A DNA stretch of 64,000 bases from positions 18,178,336 to 18,242,335 of the forward strand of contig NC_083340.1 of assembly GCF_019175385.1 (NCBI RefSeq), written 5' to 3'. Shown here in pieces: positions 11,837-24,083 of this stretch. Source of the DNA: Lycium barbarum (Eukaryota; Streptophyta; Magnoliopsida; Solanales; Solanaceae). The notes below the pieces were generated by a model. The model saw nothing but the letters and a program-made list of their open reading frames with translations. It was not told the DNA's origin and searched no databases. The translations under genes were made by a program, and so were the position numbers. Positions within the stretch are counted from its first letter, which is position 1; each line of letters begins with the position of its first letter.

Positions 11837-14800
11837 AAAGGTCAATACGAAAATTATTTATCCTAACATTTACGAAATATTTTGATGTAGAATGCTGAAA
11901 AGAATCACACGAATAGCTTACTACATGAAATAGAAGTTTTAAAATTTTGAGTTTATTTTATTAAGTAAAACATATGCAAGTTGCCAAGATTAGGATGCAT
12001 TTCATGAGCTTTATAGATGTCTAATTAAATTACATCTTAATGTTTTCATATGGTCAGCCGTATAATGTCCTCTAGTGCCCAGTCTATATTTAATATAAAG
12101 TTAGGCATAGACAAGGTGATGTGACACCTTTCTATGGCCTAGAAACTTATTTATCTATTTTCTCCTTTTTTTGAATTTTTCTTGCTTTTAATCCCTTTTA
12201 TTGAAATTATATCCCTCTTAAGAAGTCCAAAAAATCGCCTCATTAATTTTTATAATAATATAAATCTATCCTAACCGTCACTGAAAAGGTTAGATCAAAG
12301 ACTATTATCTCTTACCTTTCCTATAATTAGCATTTACTTCACTTTAATTAGTATTCATTTGTAATATGTATTAATAGATAAAATAATGTAGCAAGACGTG
12401 CAATTATGCCCCCCCCTCCCCCTCCCACCAAAAAAAAAACATATACCTCTTCCTCTTCCCTCTAATTAACATTATCAATAAATAATACAATGTACTAACT
12501 GATACCGGACCTTTGATATACGTACTGATTTTAACAATTTCTACAGCTTAGTCACTTTTTTTACGGCTTGCCTGTAAACTTTTGCCCAAAATTAATGCTT
12601 CTCTTATCATTTGAGGCTATGGGTCGTTTCCTCCTTTGATTTCATATACAAATTTGTCATATACAACTGAAGCACAAGGATGATGAGCAGCTTACAGAAA
12701 AGAGAAAAGAACAACAAATCAGGAATAGTGTTTTTTTTTTTTCTTTCCTTTTTATTTAGACTTCTAAAAGAGAGCTCTTATCCATGTAATGCTATGATTA
12801 TAGGATATGGATTGCTTCGTGATTTACATACAGAATTTGATGTGTTTTGATACTCCTTCGACTATACTTGACTCGCATCCCAAAAATAAAATACATGGCT
12901 TGCTAGAATTTACCACATTTAAAGATATCTTCTTTTTCTTATAATTAATGTGTTTAGACGGCTTAATTTAACTTCATATGCATCGTATATGTGCTACTTT
13001 TGATTTGTTGGTTTTGATTTATTTTGTTCATTATTTCATGTAAGAAATTAAAATTTCTTTGTTTTTTCGTGTATGATCACCGGGGGAAGATAAATTGTCC
13101 TTGAATAGTGATGTTGACAATGAGTAATTGATTATTGCTTTCATTAACATTATTTCTCAAAGCATCTAAATACCAAAAAGTTTGATCTTATTTGAAAAAT
13201 ATTGTCGATAAAATTATACTCTCTTCTAGATAGAGTTGATTGATTGAGGAAAAAATTCAAATACTTAATTTTGTCATAAATAGTATGTTCCTCTTTTTAA
13301 ACTATTGTGTCATCTTCATTTTCCAGTTATCAAATTTTCCTCCACACTAATGAATATGGAAATTTTCGACATGAAGGGGTAAGCAAAGAACTCTTTTTAT
13401 AATAATATTAAGTATTATTATAGTTGTTATTTAATTTTCAGGTCATTTTTATTGTAAGAATTTTCAACTCTTTTTACCTTAAACTTATGCTATTATGATA
13501 TTTTGGGTTTGACATAGTATATATGTTAAAGGATGAATAGAGATGATAGAGGGTATAAAAGAGTTGATCATAAAGATTTTGTAAACTTTTCAAATAAGTG
13601 GAAGCATTTGAATATTTCACAAATGAATTGTGAACAATGTAATTCAATTTGAAAAAGATGTCGAAGTAGTTGGGTCCGTATCAGTTTGGCTGGAAAAAAA
13701 AATTCGACGTCGGCGCGGGAGAAGTTGGAGCAACCCCAAGGGGTCTCGGTAGAAGCGGGTGCCTCAGATGTAGCAGCTGGATCACCACCGGGCAGTGGGC
13801 TGGTATGCATTGGAGCCTCGGTATCAGGGACCGACTCTGGTGTAGTGGGTTATTTTAGTGGGCAAAAACATTATTTGAGGAGAAAATAATTTTGAAAGGC
13901 TGGGATGATGCCACGTGGCAGCTGTTAGAGATAAGAGTATAATTGACCCCATAGTATAACGATAAGGATATAATTGACCCTAAAGTGTAACGAAGGGCAT
14001 GGAGGAACTATTTCCCAAAGTTCAAGGGTAATTTTGGCCCTTTTCCGTAGAAATTATGTTTGAAGCTTTGTGTAATTATGTCTAAAACATAGTATGTGAA
14101 TACGTTTTGTGGTTCTTGAATTTCATAGCAACACTATCGGAAGTTACGGATTGCGCACTTTGTAAGTTGTTCCCCTTCTCGTTTTTCCTTCTTTATTTTC
14201 CATCATCCTTAATTTACTTTTAATACAATAGTCCAATTGTTAACAACTCTTAAAGTTCTTGATTTTGTTTCCTTTGATCTTCAATTGAAGTATGCATCCC
14301 TTTTAAGTGACGATTCTTAAAATGTGAGTAATTCATCTCATTTGTCAGTTTTCTCATTTTTTACTCTCAACAAAATGACTTAGCACATTTCTTTAGCCAA
14401 TGATTATATTTATCTTTTTTCTCCGCTTCTCCTATTTATTGCTATTTTACTGTAATGAAAATTCATAATTATTACTCAACTTTTCCTTTCTCTTAGTAAT
14501 ATTTATTGAACTTTTTCCCTTCTCCTTATAATTTGTCACTTATTAGAGGTAAGTGATGTTGCTAAATTAACTATTTATTGTTAGTTTTAAAAACACTGAC
14601 GATATTAATTTTTAGTATGCAACACCCTACATATTCAGAAAAACACAGGAGTTGTTTTATCTTCTCATTAAGTTTTGTACACAATAATGGCCAACATTAA
14701 CCGAAAGATGCGAACGGTTTGCTATTTCTTTATTTTATGAGGATAAAATAGTGAAGGCACATGGCTAAGGAAGAAGATTTGTAATTGTGATTTAATTTGT

Positions 14801-15984
14801 TATATGAAGTCAATATTTTTTATTTATATACATGTTTTTTTTTTAATCTAAATTGGATTTTTTAAAGAAGATTTGAGTATTTTATTATAAGATTTATTTT
14901 TATGGCCGTGCGAAGGGCGGACAAATTTTCCTAGTCTATTGTTATAAGGTAGAATTGTTTTCCAATCCACCACTGAATTGGAAGAAATTTCCTAAAGTGT
15001 GCTGGCATGATGCTCTATCAAGATAGTACTAATGATATATGACTGATTTTGACAAGCAACAAAGACTTATTTAGCCAGCCAAGTGGTCCAAGAGTGAAGC
15101 CAACCTCTTATAATTGATTCCATATGAACAATTGTAAAACTCAGGATCCTATCACAATCAATTGATCAACAAACAACAATAATTTACTGCATTATTTCTT
15201 GGGTAGTTAAATGCCAAGCTCTAAATTCAGATATGACCTCCAGATATTCGTGCTGGTAGACATTTGCAATTACTGCTAATAGAACTGACCAATAAAATTT
15301 AGGTCTTTTTAATTTTCTGTGTTTTATTTCCTCCACCAGAAGAAAACTATTTGACCCTACGTACATTAATTCTAATTGCTGATATTTTGGTATGCTCTTA
15401 TCCTCTCTTGACATTTTGCTATCAGAGCGTCCTTTGATTACATAATGTGACACGGCCAATTAAATTCTAGTGAAAGCACTGTGAGAGGCTATAAATGAGA
15501 TTGTAACTATTGTATTTGGCGCTTGATAGAGACTACTCCGCCCATTTTATCATTTATGTAACATAATTTGATCAGCTGACACGGAGTTTGAGAAAAAAGA
15601 GCGAATTTTGAATGTTGTAATCATACATGTCATGAGATTTTTGTAACTTAAAAAGCATGCCATTAAAGGTAAAACAATAAGTTTAAGTTAAAATACGAAG
15701 GAAAAAAAAAAAGTAAGATTATTGATATCGATTAGCCACTAATTACATGCACAGATCTTGGGCTATTAGGATTAGGCATCGTGCTGAAGACATACAACTG
15801 AAAGTCAGGAATTTAGATTTGTCTTGCCATCTGGTCGTGGTCCTGGATTTACTTTGAAAAATGGTGGGGGTATTTTGGGAAATACCCACACTTGAAAAAT
15901 CTGAAACCAATGAGTGGGCGACACAAAAGATAGAGCCACCAATTTGAATTAGTTTTTTCAAGAAAAAATAATTAAGAAAGCTAT
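11837..15984. other. AT-rich intergenic DNA with MITE debris
   Basis: No host gene was recognised. At 13900-14047 lies a repeat tail with phrases such as GTATAATTGACCC and GGGTAATTTTGGCCCTTTTCCG; related tails occur near 47180-47297, and around the intron MITE at 49890-49981 and 50515-50540. A C-rich tract is at 12409-12427. A short GC-rich patch at 13680-13850 stands out but gives no recognisable protein. The rest is low-complexity AT-rich sequence in which I see nothing. Confidence 0.6.
14900..14934 (+). mobile_element. Helitron-like 3' end
   Basis: A short imperfect GC-rich hairpin (CCGTGCGAAGGGCGG) is followed about 10 bases later by CTAG and then T, the usual 3' terminus of plant Helitrons (CTRR inserted before T). 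The 5' TC end could not be located, so the element's length is unknown. Confidence 0.4.
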
Positions 15985-15989
15985 ATAAG

Positions 15990-17333
15990 TGTTATTAATC
16001 TGTACCCAAAAATATAAAGTTAAACAGAAAAAGAATCTGGAAATGTTTCAGAAAACGTAAAACAGAAACTGGAAATAATATGAATAGTATCTGAAAATAT
16101 ATGGAAAATCAAACCGAGCCCACTGAATTCACAATGTGTCCTTAAGGAAATTGTTCCCCTCAATGTACCCGAGGTGTTGAAATCTTTCCTCCCAGGATAG
16201 AACGATTTACTCACTAAAATAGCGGTACAGCAAATTCTGATGACGCCAAACCACTCGAAGGCAGTATATCACACGAGATTTTAAGAAGTGCAGAAAAAGA
16301 AGAAGAAGAAGAATATCAGAAAATTTCGTAAGTAAAAATTCTGAGAATCAACGAAAATATATAGCCATTGAAGCACAGATTGGGAAAAGGTTTGCAACCT
16401 TTTAGAAAAAGCTTGCAACCTTTCAGAAAAGTCACAGTTTAAAAAACGGAGGGAGATTTTAAAATAATCCGGGAAAGAAACGGGTCGCAGGTCGACACGC
16501 AGATCCGGGTCACTAACGGGTCAAGATTTAGATATTTTAATTAAGGCCAAATCCATCGACAGACACCTGTGGTCGTCTACTTCTTTCACTTGAGCACCTA
16601 AAGTGACCCTTGTTCCATTTAAACACTTCAGGTGGGTCATTCCTATTCCACTTAGACACTTTTTGCACCGTTATCGGAGCAAAACCAACACCAAAGGGGG
16701 CGCCACCTCATTGCACATCCAACCAGCCTAAAAGCTCCAATTTTTAATGGTCAAAACTCCACGAATTTACAAATTAGTGAATTTACAATTAAAATGAGTT
16801 GACACAATTTAAATGAGCTGGCGCAATTTAATTGGCCACTTAATCCACGTAGGAGACGACTGGTGTTGGTTTTGCTCCGATAACGGTGCAAAAAGTGTCT
16901 AAGTGGAATAGGAATGGCCCACGTGAAGTGTCTAAATGGAACAAGGGCCACTTTAGGTGCTCAAGTGAAAGAAGTGGACGACTACAGGTGTTTGTCGATG
17001 GGTTTGGCCTTTAATTAATTAATTAAATAATTAAAATTAAAGAAAATTTGGTCAAAAAAGATTATCAATCAATCAGATCATTTGACCAAATCTGAATCTG
17101 AATCCGAAGCCTAAGCCGAAGCCCGAGCCGAGGGACGACGACAGCGCGAGGGAAGACCCTCTTCTTAAACTTTTAGCAACAAGAAAGAGTGCTTCTACTT
17201 TTAAGTAGGGGAACTTTTCTTTCCACTACCAATGAGAAACAAATGCTTATTTCATAAAGAAAGAGGGAACAACTCATTTTCCTCCAGTTCTTTTCCCTCA
17301 ATTTCCCATTCAACCTATCAATTAAACTCAACA
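15990..17333 (-). repeat. 3' LTR of the copia element, with MITE insertion
   Basis: It matches 37474-38346 outside the 467-bp insertion at 16544-17010. The plus strand starts TGTTATTAATC and ends CTCAACA. The adjoining internal sequence on the minus strand, GTGGGGGAT, is a good polypurine tract, which identifies this as the 3' LTR. Confidence 0.92.
16544..17010. mobile_element. foldback MITE with 150-bp terminal inverted repeats
   Basis: The arms 16544-16693 and 16861-17010 are reverse complements with only a handful of mismatches. They begin AGGCCAAATCCATCGACA on one side and AGGCCAAACCCATCGACA on the other. The 167-bp centre is non-coding. The paired LTR at 37474-38346 lacks it and has a (TTAA)n run at the site, so the target was TTAA-rich and the exact duplication cannot be resolved. 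The superfamily is unassigned. Confidence 0.9.
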
Positions 17334-17992
17334 ATCCCCCACATGAATAGGGAATGGCTATAAGTTAAAGGAATGCACAGACAAGTGTGTGATATACAAG
17401 CGAAGATTAATTGCTTCTGGATAAGTAGGTTTTCCTTTGAACTTTCCGTAGTGAACTTATATCGGATATACTCGATCAATCGGTAGATGTGATATCTTTG
17501 AACCGTCGAACTTTGTTGTATACCTAGACAACATAAGTCACACAATTAACCCTCAACCGTCTATGGTTCTCACGGTTGTGTTTGTTTCATCCATGAACAC
17601 CGCCTGGTTTCGTGAATGCATAGAGAATGGGCCTTTACCATCATTCCCCTTGAAGCGTCTTATACTTCACACTCACATAGGTGATTTATAAACACGTAGT
17701 CCTATAGACACACTATCTGGTCATGTTCTGCCAGACTTAGACAATCATTAAAAAACTTTAATGCTTTATTAACTCATTACAAAGCCTTAAGGTTTAATCC
17801 TTGTTTCTGAACATTGTCTTCATCACGAGAATGGGTTGAGTTATTTGATAATGTTGAACCGTCATTCATAAATTTGTTTGATCTCTTTGAACTTGGCTCT
17901 TGGGATCTCCAGTCTACTAGGTATAGTTACCGCCATGATGACTTGTCCTAGGCCTTAGCCCCATTCCCCTCGATGATCTTTCAATAGCCTCT

Positions 17993-18468
17993 CTAGATAG
18001 GCCTTTTGTAAGCAGATCCAAACACGTTATCTCTTGACTTTACGTAGTCAATAGTGATAACACCACTAGAGAGTAGTTGTCTAACGGTATTGTGTCGCCG
18101 TCGAATGTGACGAGATTTTTCGTTATACATAACACTCCCTGCCCTACCTATTGCCGCTTGGCTATTGCAATGTATACATATAGGTGCCAAAGGTTTGGAC
18201 CAAAATGGAATATCTTCCAAGAAATTTCGGAGCCATTCAGCTTCTTCACTGGCCTTGTCTAAAGTTATAAATTCAGATTCTATTATAGAGCGGGCGATGC
18301 ATGTCTGTTTTGATGATTTCCAAGACACTGCTCCTCCACCAACGGTGAAAACATATCCACTCGTGGTTTAACTTCAGATGATTCGGTGATCCAGTTTGCA
18401 TCACTATATCCCTCAATTACTGCGAGATATGTATTATAGTGCAAAACATAGTTTTGGGTGTGTTTCAT
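17993..18468 (-). pseudogene. copia RNase H (C-terminal pol)
   Basis: The minus strand gives GYSDANWI (first RNase H Asp) and, in a second frame, [21 protein letters not shown] and IHCNSQAAI, then [10 protein letters not shown] and GVITIDYV. This is the copia RNase H order. The frame changes near 18330 and the C terminus decays before 17990. It joins directly to the end of the RT remnant, where the palm is missing. Confidence 0.8.
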
Positions 18469-18479
18469 TTGCCAACATT

Positions 18480-18995
18480 ATTTTGTCAAATTTCGCATGC
18501 CATTGTTTGGGTGCTTGTTTAAGTCCATAAAGCGACTTACCAAGTTTGCACACTTTCATTTCTTTAACAGGAACCACGAAACCTCAGGTTGTTCGATGTA
18601 AATTTCTTCCTCCAGATCTCCATTTAAGAAAGCTGTCTTAACATCTATTTGATGGATTTCAAGACCATATATTGTCGCTAGTGCTATTAATACCCGAATG
18701 GTTGTTATTCTTGTTACCGGTGAGTATGTGTCAAAATAATCAAGAGCTTTTTATCTATATCCTTTAACAACAAGTCATGCTTTATATTTGTCAATAGTTC
18801 CACCAACTTTCATTTTCCTTTTAAAGATCCATTTCGAACCTAATGGTTTGTTTCCAGGAGGAAGATCAACCAATTCCTATGTATGGTTGTTCAAGATTGA
18901 TTCAATCTCACTATTGACTGCCTCTTTCCAAAATGATGAATCAGAGGAAGACATAGTTGCTTTAAATGTTTGAGGCTTATTTTCAAGCAAGAATG
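18480..18995 (-). pseudogene. copia reverse transcriptase remnant, catalytic palm deleted
   Basis: Readable pieces on the minus strand include the fingers region (GSKWIFKRKMK) and the IHQIDVKTAFLNGDLEEEIY motif containing the first catalytic Asp, then a decayed segment ending near the sequence for NGMRN. The sequence then jumps to the connection just before RNase H. The YVDD box and about 100 residues around it are absent, so this is an internal deletion near 18470-18480. Several stops and frame changes are also present. Confidence 0.75.
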
Positions 18996-20090
18996 TCACA
19001 AATCTAGTCCAAAGGAAGTAGATGTCCTTTGACGTTTACTTCGCCTTGGATCCTCTTCACTTGGGGTATTTTCCTTTGGTTCTTCCCGTGGTCGTTTAGA
19101 TCTTTCACTTGACGACTCATATTCAATTTTATACGGATAAATGTTTTCAAAGAATTCAGCATTATCTGATTCAATTACCATATTAACATGAATTTCGGGA
19201 TTATCAGATTTGTGAACCAAAAATCGACACGCTTTACTGTTTGTATCATATCCAATGAAAACACAATCCACTGTTTTTTGTCCTATTTTGATCCTTTTGG
19301 GTATAGGAACTTGTACCTTTGCTAAACACCCCCACACTTTGAAATATTTCAAGTTGGATTTTCTTCCTTTCCATTGTTCATATGGAATAGATTGTGTTTT
19401 GCTGCGGGGAACTCTGTTGAGTATTCAGTTAGCTTTAAGGATAGCTTCTCCCCACAAGCTTTGCGGCAAACTGGAATTTATTAGTAAAGCATTCATCATT
19501 TCCTTTAATGTCCGATTTTTCCTTGCCGCAATTCCATTGGATTGTGGTGTGTAGGGGGCAGTAGTTTGATGGATAATTCCATATTATGAACATATTTCTG
19601 CAAAAGGAGATTCGTATTGTCCACCCCCATCACTTCTAATCATTTTTATCTTTTCATTCAACTGATTTTCAACTTCATTCTTGTATTACTTAAATGCTTC
19701 AATTGCTTCGTCCTTATTATTAAGCAAATAAACATAACAATATCGAGTGCAATCGTCAATAAATGTTATAAAATATTTTTTCCCACCACGAGATGGTATT
19801 GACTTCATATCACAAATGACAGTATGGATTAAGTCTAAAGGATTTGAATTCCTTTCAACAGACTTATAAGGATGCTTAACAAACTTAGATTCAACACATA
19901 TTTGACATTTTGATTTATTACACTCGAATTTAGGCAGTACTTCTAAATTATTCAACTTCCGCAAGGTTTTGTAATTGATATGTCCTAAATAAACATGCCA
20001 TAAATCATTTGACTCCAATAAATAAGAAGCTGGAACTTTATTAATATTGTCAACAACTGTTACATTTAGGTTGAAAAGGCCCTCTGTGAG
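18996..20090 (-). pseudogene. copia GAG-pre-integrase and integrase
   Basis: The reading starts with NDLWHVYLGHINYKTLRKL, with the His pair and a CQICVESK Cys pair forming the zinc-binding domain. It continues into the core and ends with YFKVWGCLAKV, then FIGYD and an acidic to basic linker (RRSKRQR). Two catalytic acids are lost: the expected IH-T-D reads IHTVICD, and the Glu of the GIAERKN-type motif reads GIAARKN. Stops interrupt the frame near 19685 and elsewhere. The upstream end is the GTAGC target duplication of the Athila array. Confidence 0.82.
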
Positions 20091-20095
20091 GTAGC

Positions 20096-20501
20096 TGATG
20101 TGCCGCGAATTTGTGGCACATTCGACGCCTTTTTACTATGAATTTTGGTTGTTTTCAAGTAAGTCTGGTTCTCGTTAATATGTTTTGTTGTGTTTTAGGA
20201 AAACAATGGCCTAAAAGCAAAAAGCAGAGAACAAAAGAAAAATTGGCCAGAAATGAAGAATCGACGTTCCATCGATCAGCCGACGAACCGTCCTTTGAAG
20301 CGTCGATAAGTTCGATTTTCCAGTGATGACAAAGTTGAAGACGACAAAGGACGGAGGCATCGACGAAGCGTCGAACTGATCGAGGATTCGCCGCTTGTGT
20401 CGTAAAGCAGGATCTCTCAACAAGAGGAGAGAAAGACGGAATACTCGACGGAGCGTGGAACTGGTCGACGACACCGTCGAATGGAACACATGGCTGAAGG
20501 T
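20096..20501 (+). repeat. truncated first LTR of the Athila array
   Basis: It begins TGATGTGCCGCG, directly after the GTAGC duplication, and follows the other two LTRs up to GGCTGAAGGTA. The LTRs at 22559 and 34423 then continue GAAAGGACGGAG, whereas this copy switches to another sequence. About 1 kb of LTR is missing. Confidence 0.9.
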
Positions 20502-21875
20502 ATTGATGTGCCGCAGATTGCACCGGAGTTGGAGCCTCTTCAGGAGGCTATGGCGAGGCATCATGCTAGGGTCAATACACGACTTGACAGTTTAGAGATG
20601 CGGATACTCACTATTGAGAAGAAGAGTGAGTCTGGTACTTCGGGAGATTTGAAGACCGAGCTTGACCAGCTCTGAGCTGAGATTGCGGCCCTTCGGACGA
20701 GAGAGCAGGTTATTGTGGATGATCCGACACCACCTGCACCAGTCGTCAGCATTTCCGATTTGATCCGCGTAGTTGACTTGGTGACTGAGGATGAGCCTAA
20801 GGAGAGTCACAAAAGAAAGAGGCCTGTCACATTGGCTGATGATGAGGATGAGGAGGAGGACAATGAGGATGACGACCTCGAGCTTCAGGAGGGTATTCGG
20901 CGGTCGCGCCTGGACGTGAGGTTCACTGGCGCATCTTCCAGCACTAGTGCTATCCGGCCGATCACGATAGCTCCTCAGGACCTGCAGCCACATAGCCAGT
21001 CAACTCCACCATTTCAGTGCACTGAGCCAGCAGTAGAGAGGGCCCCCATTCGCACTGCTGCGGAGGAGACACCGCAGCAGCAACAGCAGGATTAGAGCAT
21101 TTCAGGTCGGCCCCACCACCATAAGGTGATGGTATGATTTTTTGGATGCATTGGGGACAATGCATCCTTTTTTTGATGGGGTGGGGTAACTTGATGTACT
21201 TTGCAGTATACATTTGTTAAATTTTATTTAAAGTAATTGTGACTTTCATGGTTGTTGCATTGTGAACTTTTGGCATGAATTTTGAACGAAAAAGGATATC
21301 TGTGAACTTGAAAATCGATTGATTTGAAATTGACCCCTCCGAAAGTTTATTGAGTATCTCAGGTTGTAATGAATTGACATGTATGGTTCTTTTTGTGACA
21401 TCATAGATATTAGAGTGTGGATGAATTGAGTGTTCAAATTCATATGCCATTGTGAGTGTGAGAACTTCTTGTGTTCATTGTTAGCATATGTGGATCCAGA
21501 ACTTGCCTGGTAGGTCATGCTATATTGCTTAGGATAGTCGGTTGTGAAGTGATCATAGGCTTTCCTTCTAAATAGTCACGTCAGCCTTAAAAAGCCCAAA
21601 ACCTGTTCTATATGAATATCACTAGTTCCCACGTTGAGCCTTTGACTTTTTCTCTTGATTAGCTGTAACAAACCTTTTCCCCACTTCATGAATTCGTTCC
21701 ATCTTTGCACCCATTCCCTCCTTGACACTATTAGAGAAAAGAGGCAAATCGCCTAAAGCTGGGGGTGTGAGAGTTGCATAGTCGAGAACTGGATGTGATA
21801 GTGGATTAAATTTGAGAAAAGTTTATAAAAAAAAAATCATCTATATATATATATATATGTATATATATGTAGTTT

Positions 21876-21915
<40 letters not shown>

Positions 21916-22558
21916 TTGTCTCATAAAAAGATTGTAAATTCTAGTAAGAGTAAAATCACATCTTAGTCATGAGTTGAAGAATGAATAGATTGGGCATGAT
22001 AAGAAAGGTCAAAATCTGTAGTGTCGAGGAGGATGAGTCACTAATTCCCAAATGAGTATCCTACCCGTCCCCGAGCCTACATTACAACCCAAGAACAAGT
22101 CCTATAGTGATCACAACTGAACCATCTGAAAGTGTTAGGCATTGAAATTAAAGGCAAGCATATGGTATCTGCACTTGTAAATCATGAACTTCTTTGTGAG
22201 CATGAGTGCTTTCTATTCCCATCCATCCTTGTCCCGATTCTTATTGTAAAATTGTGCGTGGGACATTCTCTAATCTAAGTGAGGACATAATAGTGAATAC
22301 TCGCACGCATAAATGCTTCTAATAATGTGATGTCTTCGATTGAAGCGTCATGGTCAATTCTAATAAGTTTGTTTTGAAAGAACCCTGCTTGGGAATGAGG
22401 AAAGAGGGAGTTGATTTGAAAAAATGCACATGCCGGTAGCGATGAGCAAGCACCATTGTAGTCACTTTTACTTTATTTTTAGCATAGTTGTAATTTTATT
22501 TTGTGGTTGTTTTGTCTGACTTGCTTGAGGACAAGCAAAGATCCTAAGTTGTGGGTAT
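20502..22558 (+). repeat. duplicated internal 3' region of the Athila array
   Basis: From about 20517 this matches 32359-34422 closely, including the end of the ORF3 product (REQVIVDDPTPPAPVV and an acidic DDEDEEEDNEDDD run, about 20696-21095), its TGA interruption, the non-coding tail with (TAA)n and the polypurine-like end before the next LTR. About 20 bases at the left junction resemble the LTR start (TTGATGTGCCGCAGATT) and act as filler. Confidence 0.88.
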
Positions 22559-23966
22559 TGATATGCCGCAGATTTGTGGCACATTCGACGCCTTTTTACT
22601 ATGAATTTTGGTTGTTTTCAAGTAAGTCTGGTTCTCGTTAATATGTTTTGTTGTGTTTTAGGAAAACAATGGCCCAAAAGAAAAAAGCAAAGAACAAAAG
22701 AAAAATTGGCTAGAAATGAAGAATCGACGTTCCGTCGATTAGCCGACGAATAGTCCTTTGAAGCGTTGATAAGTTCGATTTTCCAGTGATGACAAAGTTG
22801 AAGACGACGAAGGACGGAGGCATCGATTAAGCGTTGAACTGATCGACGATTCGTCGTTTGTGTCGTAAAGCAGGATCTCTCAACAGGAGGAGAGAAAGAC
22901 GGAATACTCGACGGAGCGTCGAACTAGTCGACGGCATCGTCGAATGGAACACATGGCTGAAGGTAGAAAGGACGGAGAAATCGACGGATCGTCGAACGAT
23001 CGACGATTCGTCGATGTTGCTATCGGGGGCAATTTTGTCAGTTGCTGCTGTGCGTTTTTTGGAGCTTATTTAAAGAACATTTTAGGTTATTTTTGGCAGC
23101 AGATTTTTATTGTAACCACGTGAACAAAGTTCCATTGGTGGGTGAGCATTGAATACTCCCCTTTTGGAACTTAGTGAAGATAACAAGATTCCATTATCCA
23201 TCATCTTTATTACACTTTGTAAGCTTTACGTCTCATTTATTGCTTACTACTTTTGAGACCATAATGTATGAGTAGTTTCTTTAATCAAAGTTGTGGACCC
23301 ATAATGATGGGTGCTATGTAATGGGTGTCTAACATTGTATATATATATATATATATATAATGGGTTGTGATGTGTTTTATTATTTCTCATATTCATTGTT
23401 CATTAGTGGTTGCAAACACTTGTTCATGCACAAACCCTAGTTTATTTGGAAATATGAACTAGGGTGTGATTCGAAATAATATAACAAGGACTCGAGGCGC
23501 TAACCCTCGTTTAATGGACTCGCTTAGGGATAAGATGAGTTCTACTTGGCATATTTAATCAATCTTATTTACAACTTTTCTGCATTTGGAAAAATCATGA
23601 AAAGAAATACTTTCTAACTATTAAAAAATATTAGAAAGTGCATTAGAGATTGAGTGCATACATAACTCCGACCCATTAGAAATATATCATATTGACACCC
23701 ATAGCATAACATCTAATCATCGCGGGGACACAACTTTGGTTCTCCAAATCCAAACAAATTCCAAACACTTCAAAATAGTGAATACAAACCAAATCTCTTT
23801 TCAAAACATTCGGAATAGGATTAAAGCCTTTAAAGACTAGTATCGCATACAATTAGTACCCTTTTCTCTCCATATTTCCTGTGGGATTCGACCCCAACCT
23901 TGTTTGGGTTACTATATTTGACAACGTCTGCTTTACGCCATTAATAGGTGTAATTTGAGCGTATCA
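22559..23966 (+). repeat. middle (complete) LTR of the Athila array
   Basis: The LTR is 1408 bp, starts TGATATGCCGCAG, ends GAGCGTATCA (terminal repeat TGATA/TATCA), and is followed at once by the primer site. It contains a cluster of TCGACGG/CGTCGA motifs (about 22720-23015) and a short (TA)n tract at 23337-23359. It is nearly identical by eye to 34423-35872. Confidence 0.93.
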
Positions 23967-23971
23967 AATTT

Positions 23972-23989
23972 TGGCGCCGTTGCCGGGGA
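23972..23989 (+). other. primer-binding site of the Athila element
   Basis: TGGCGCCGTTGCCGGGGA lies six bases after the LTR end. This sequence is the usual primer site of Athila-group elements. Confidence 0.9.
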
Positions 23990-24083
23990 ATACGGTTTAG
24001 AAATTACTGATTGTGCGTACTCTTCTTTAAAACGTTTTCTATTCCATCACACCTTGTTTGCTGTTGTGGTGAACCAGGTGAAC

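Noticed and set aside
15743..15961. 72-codon minus-strand ORF
   Set aside because: No recognisable domain; the only notable point is weak similarity of the DNA to 39920-40030.
20155..20564. Minus-strand ORFs of 117-122 codons at the start of the Athila array
   Set aside because: They lie in LTR sequence, are not preserved in the other two LTRs, and show no domain.
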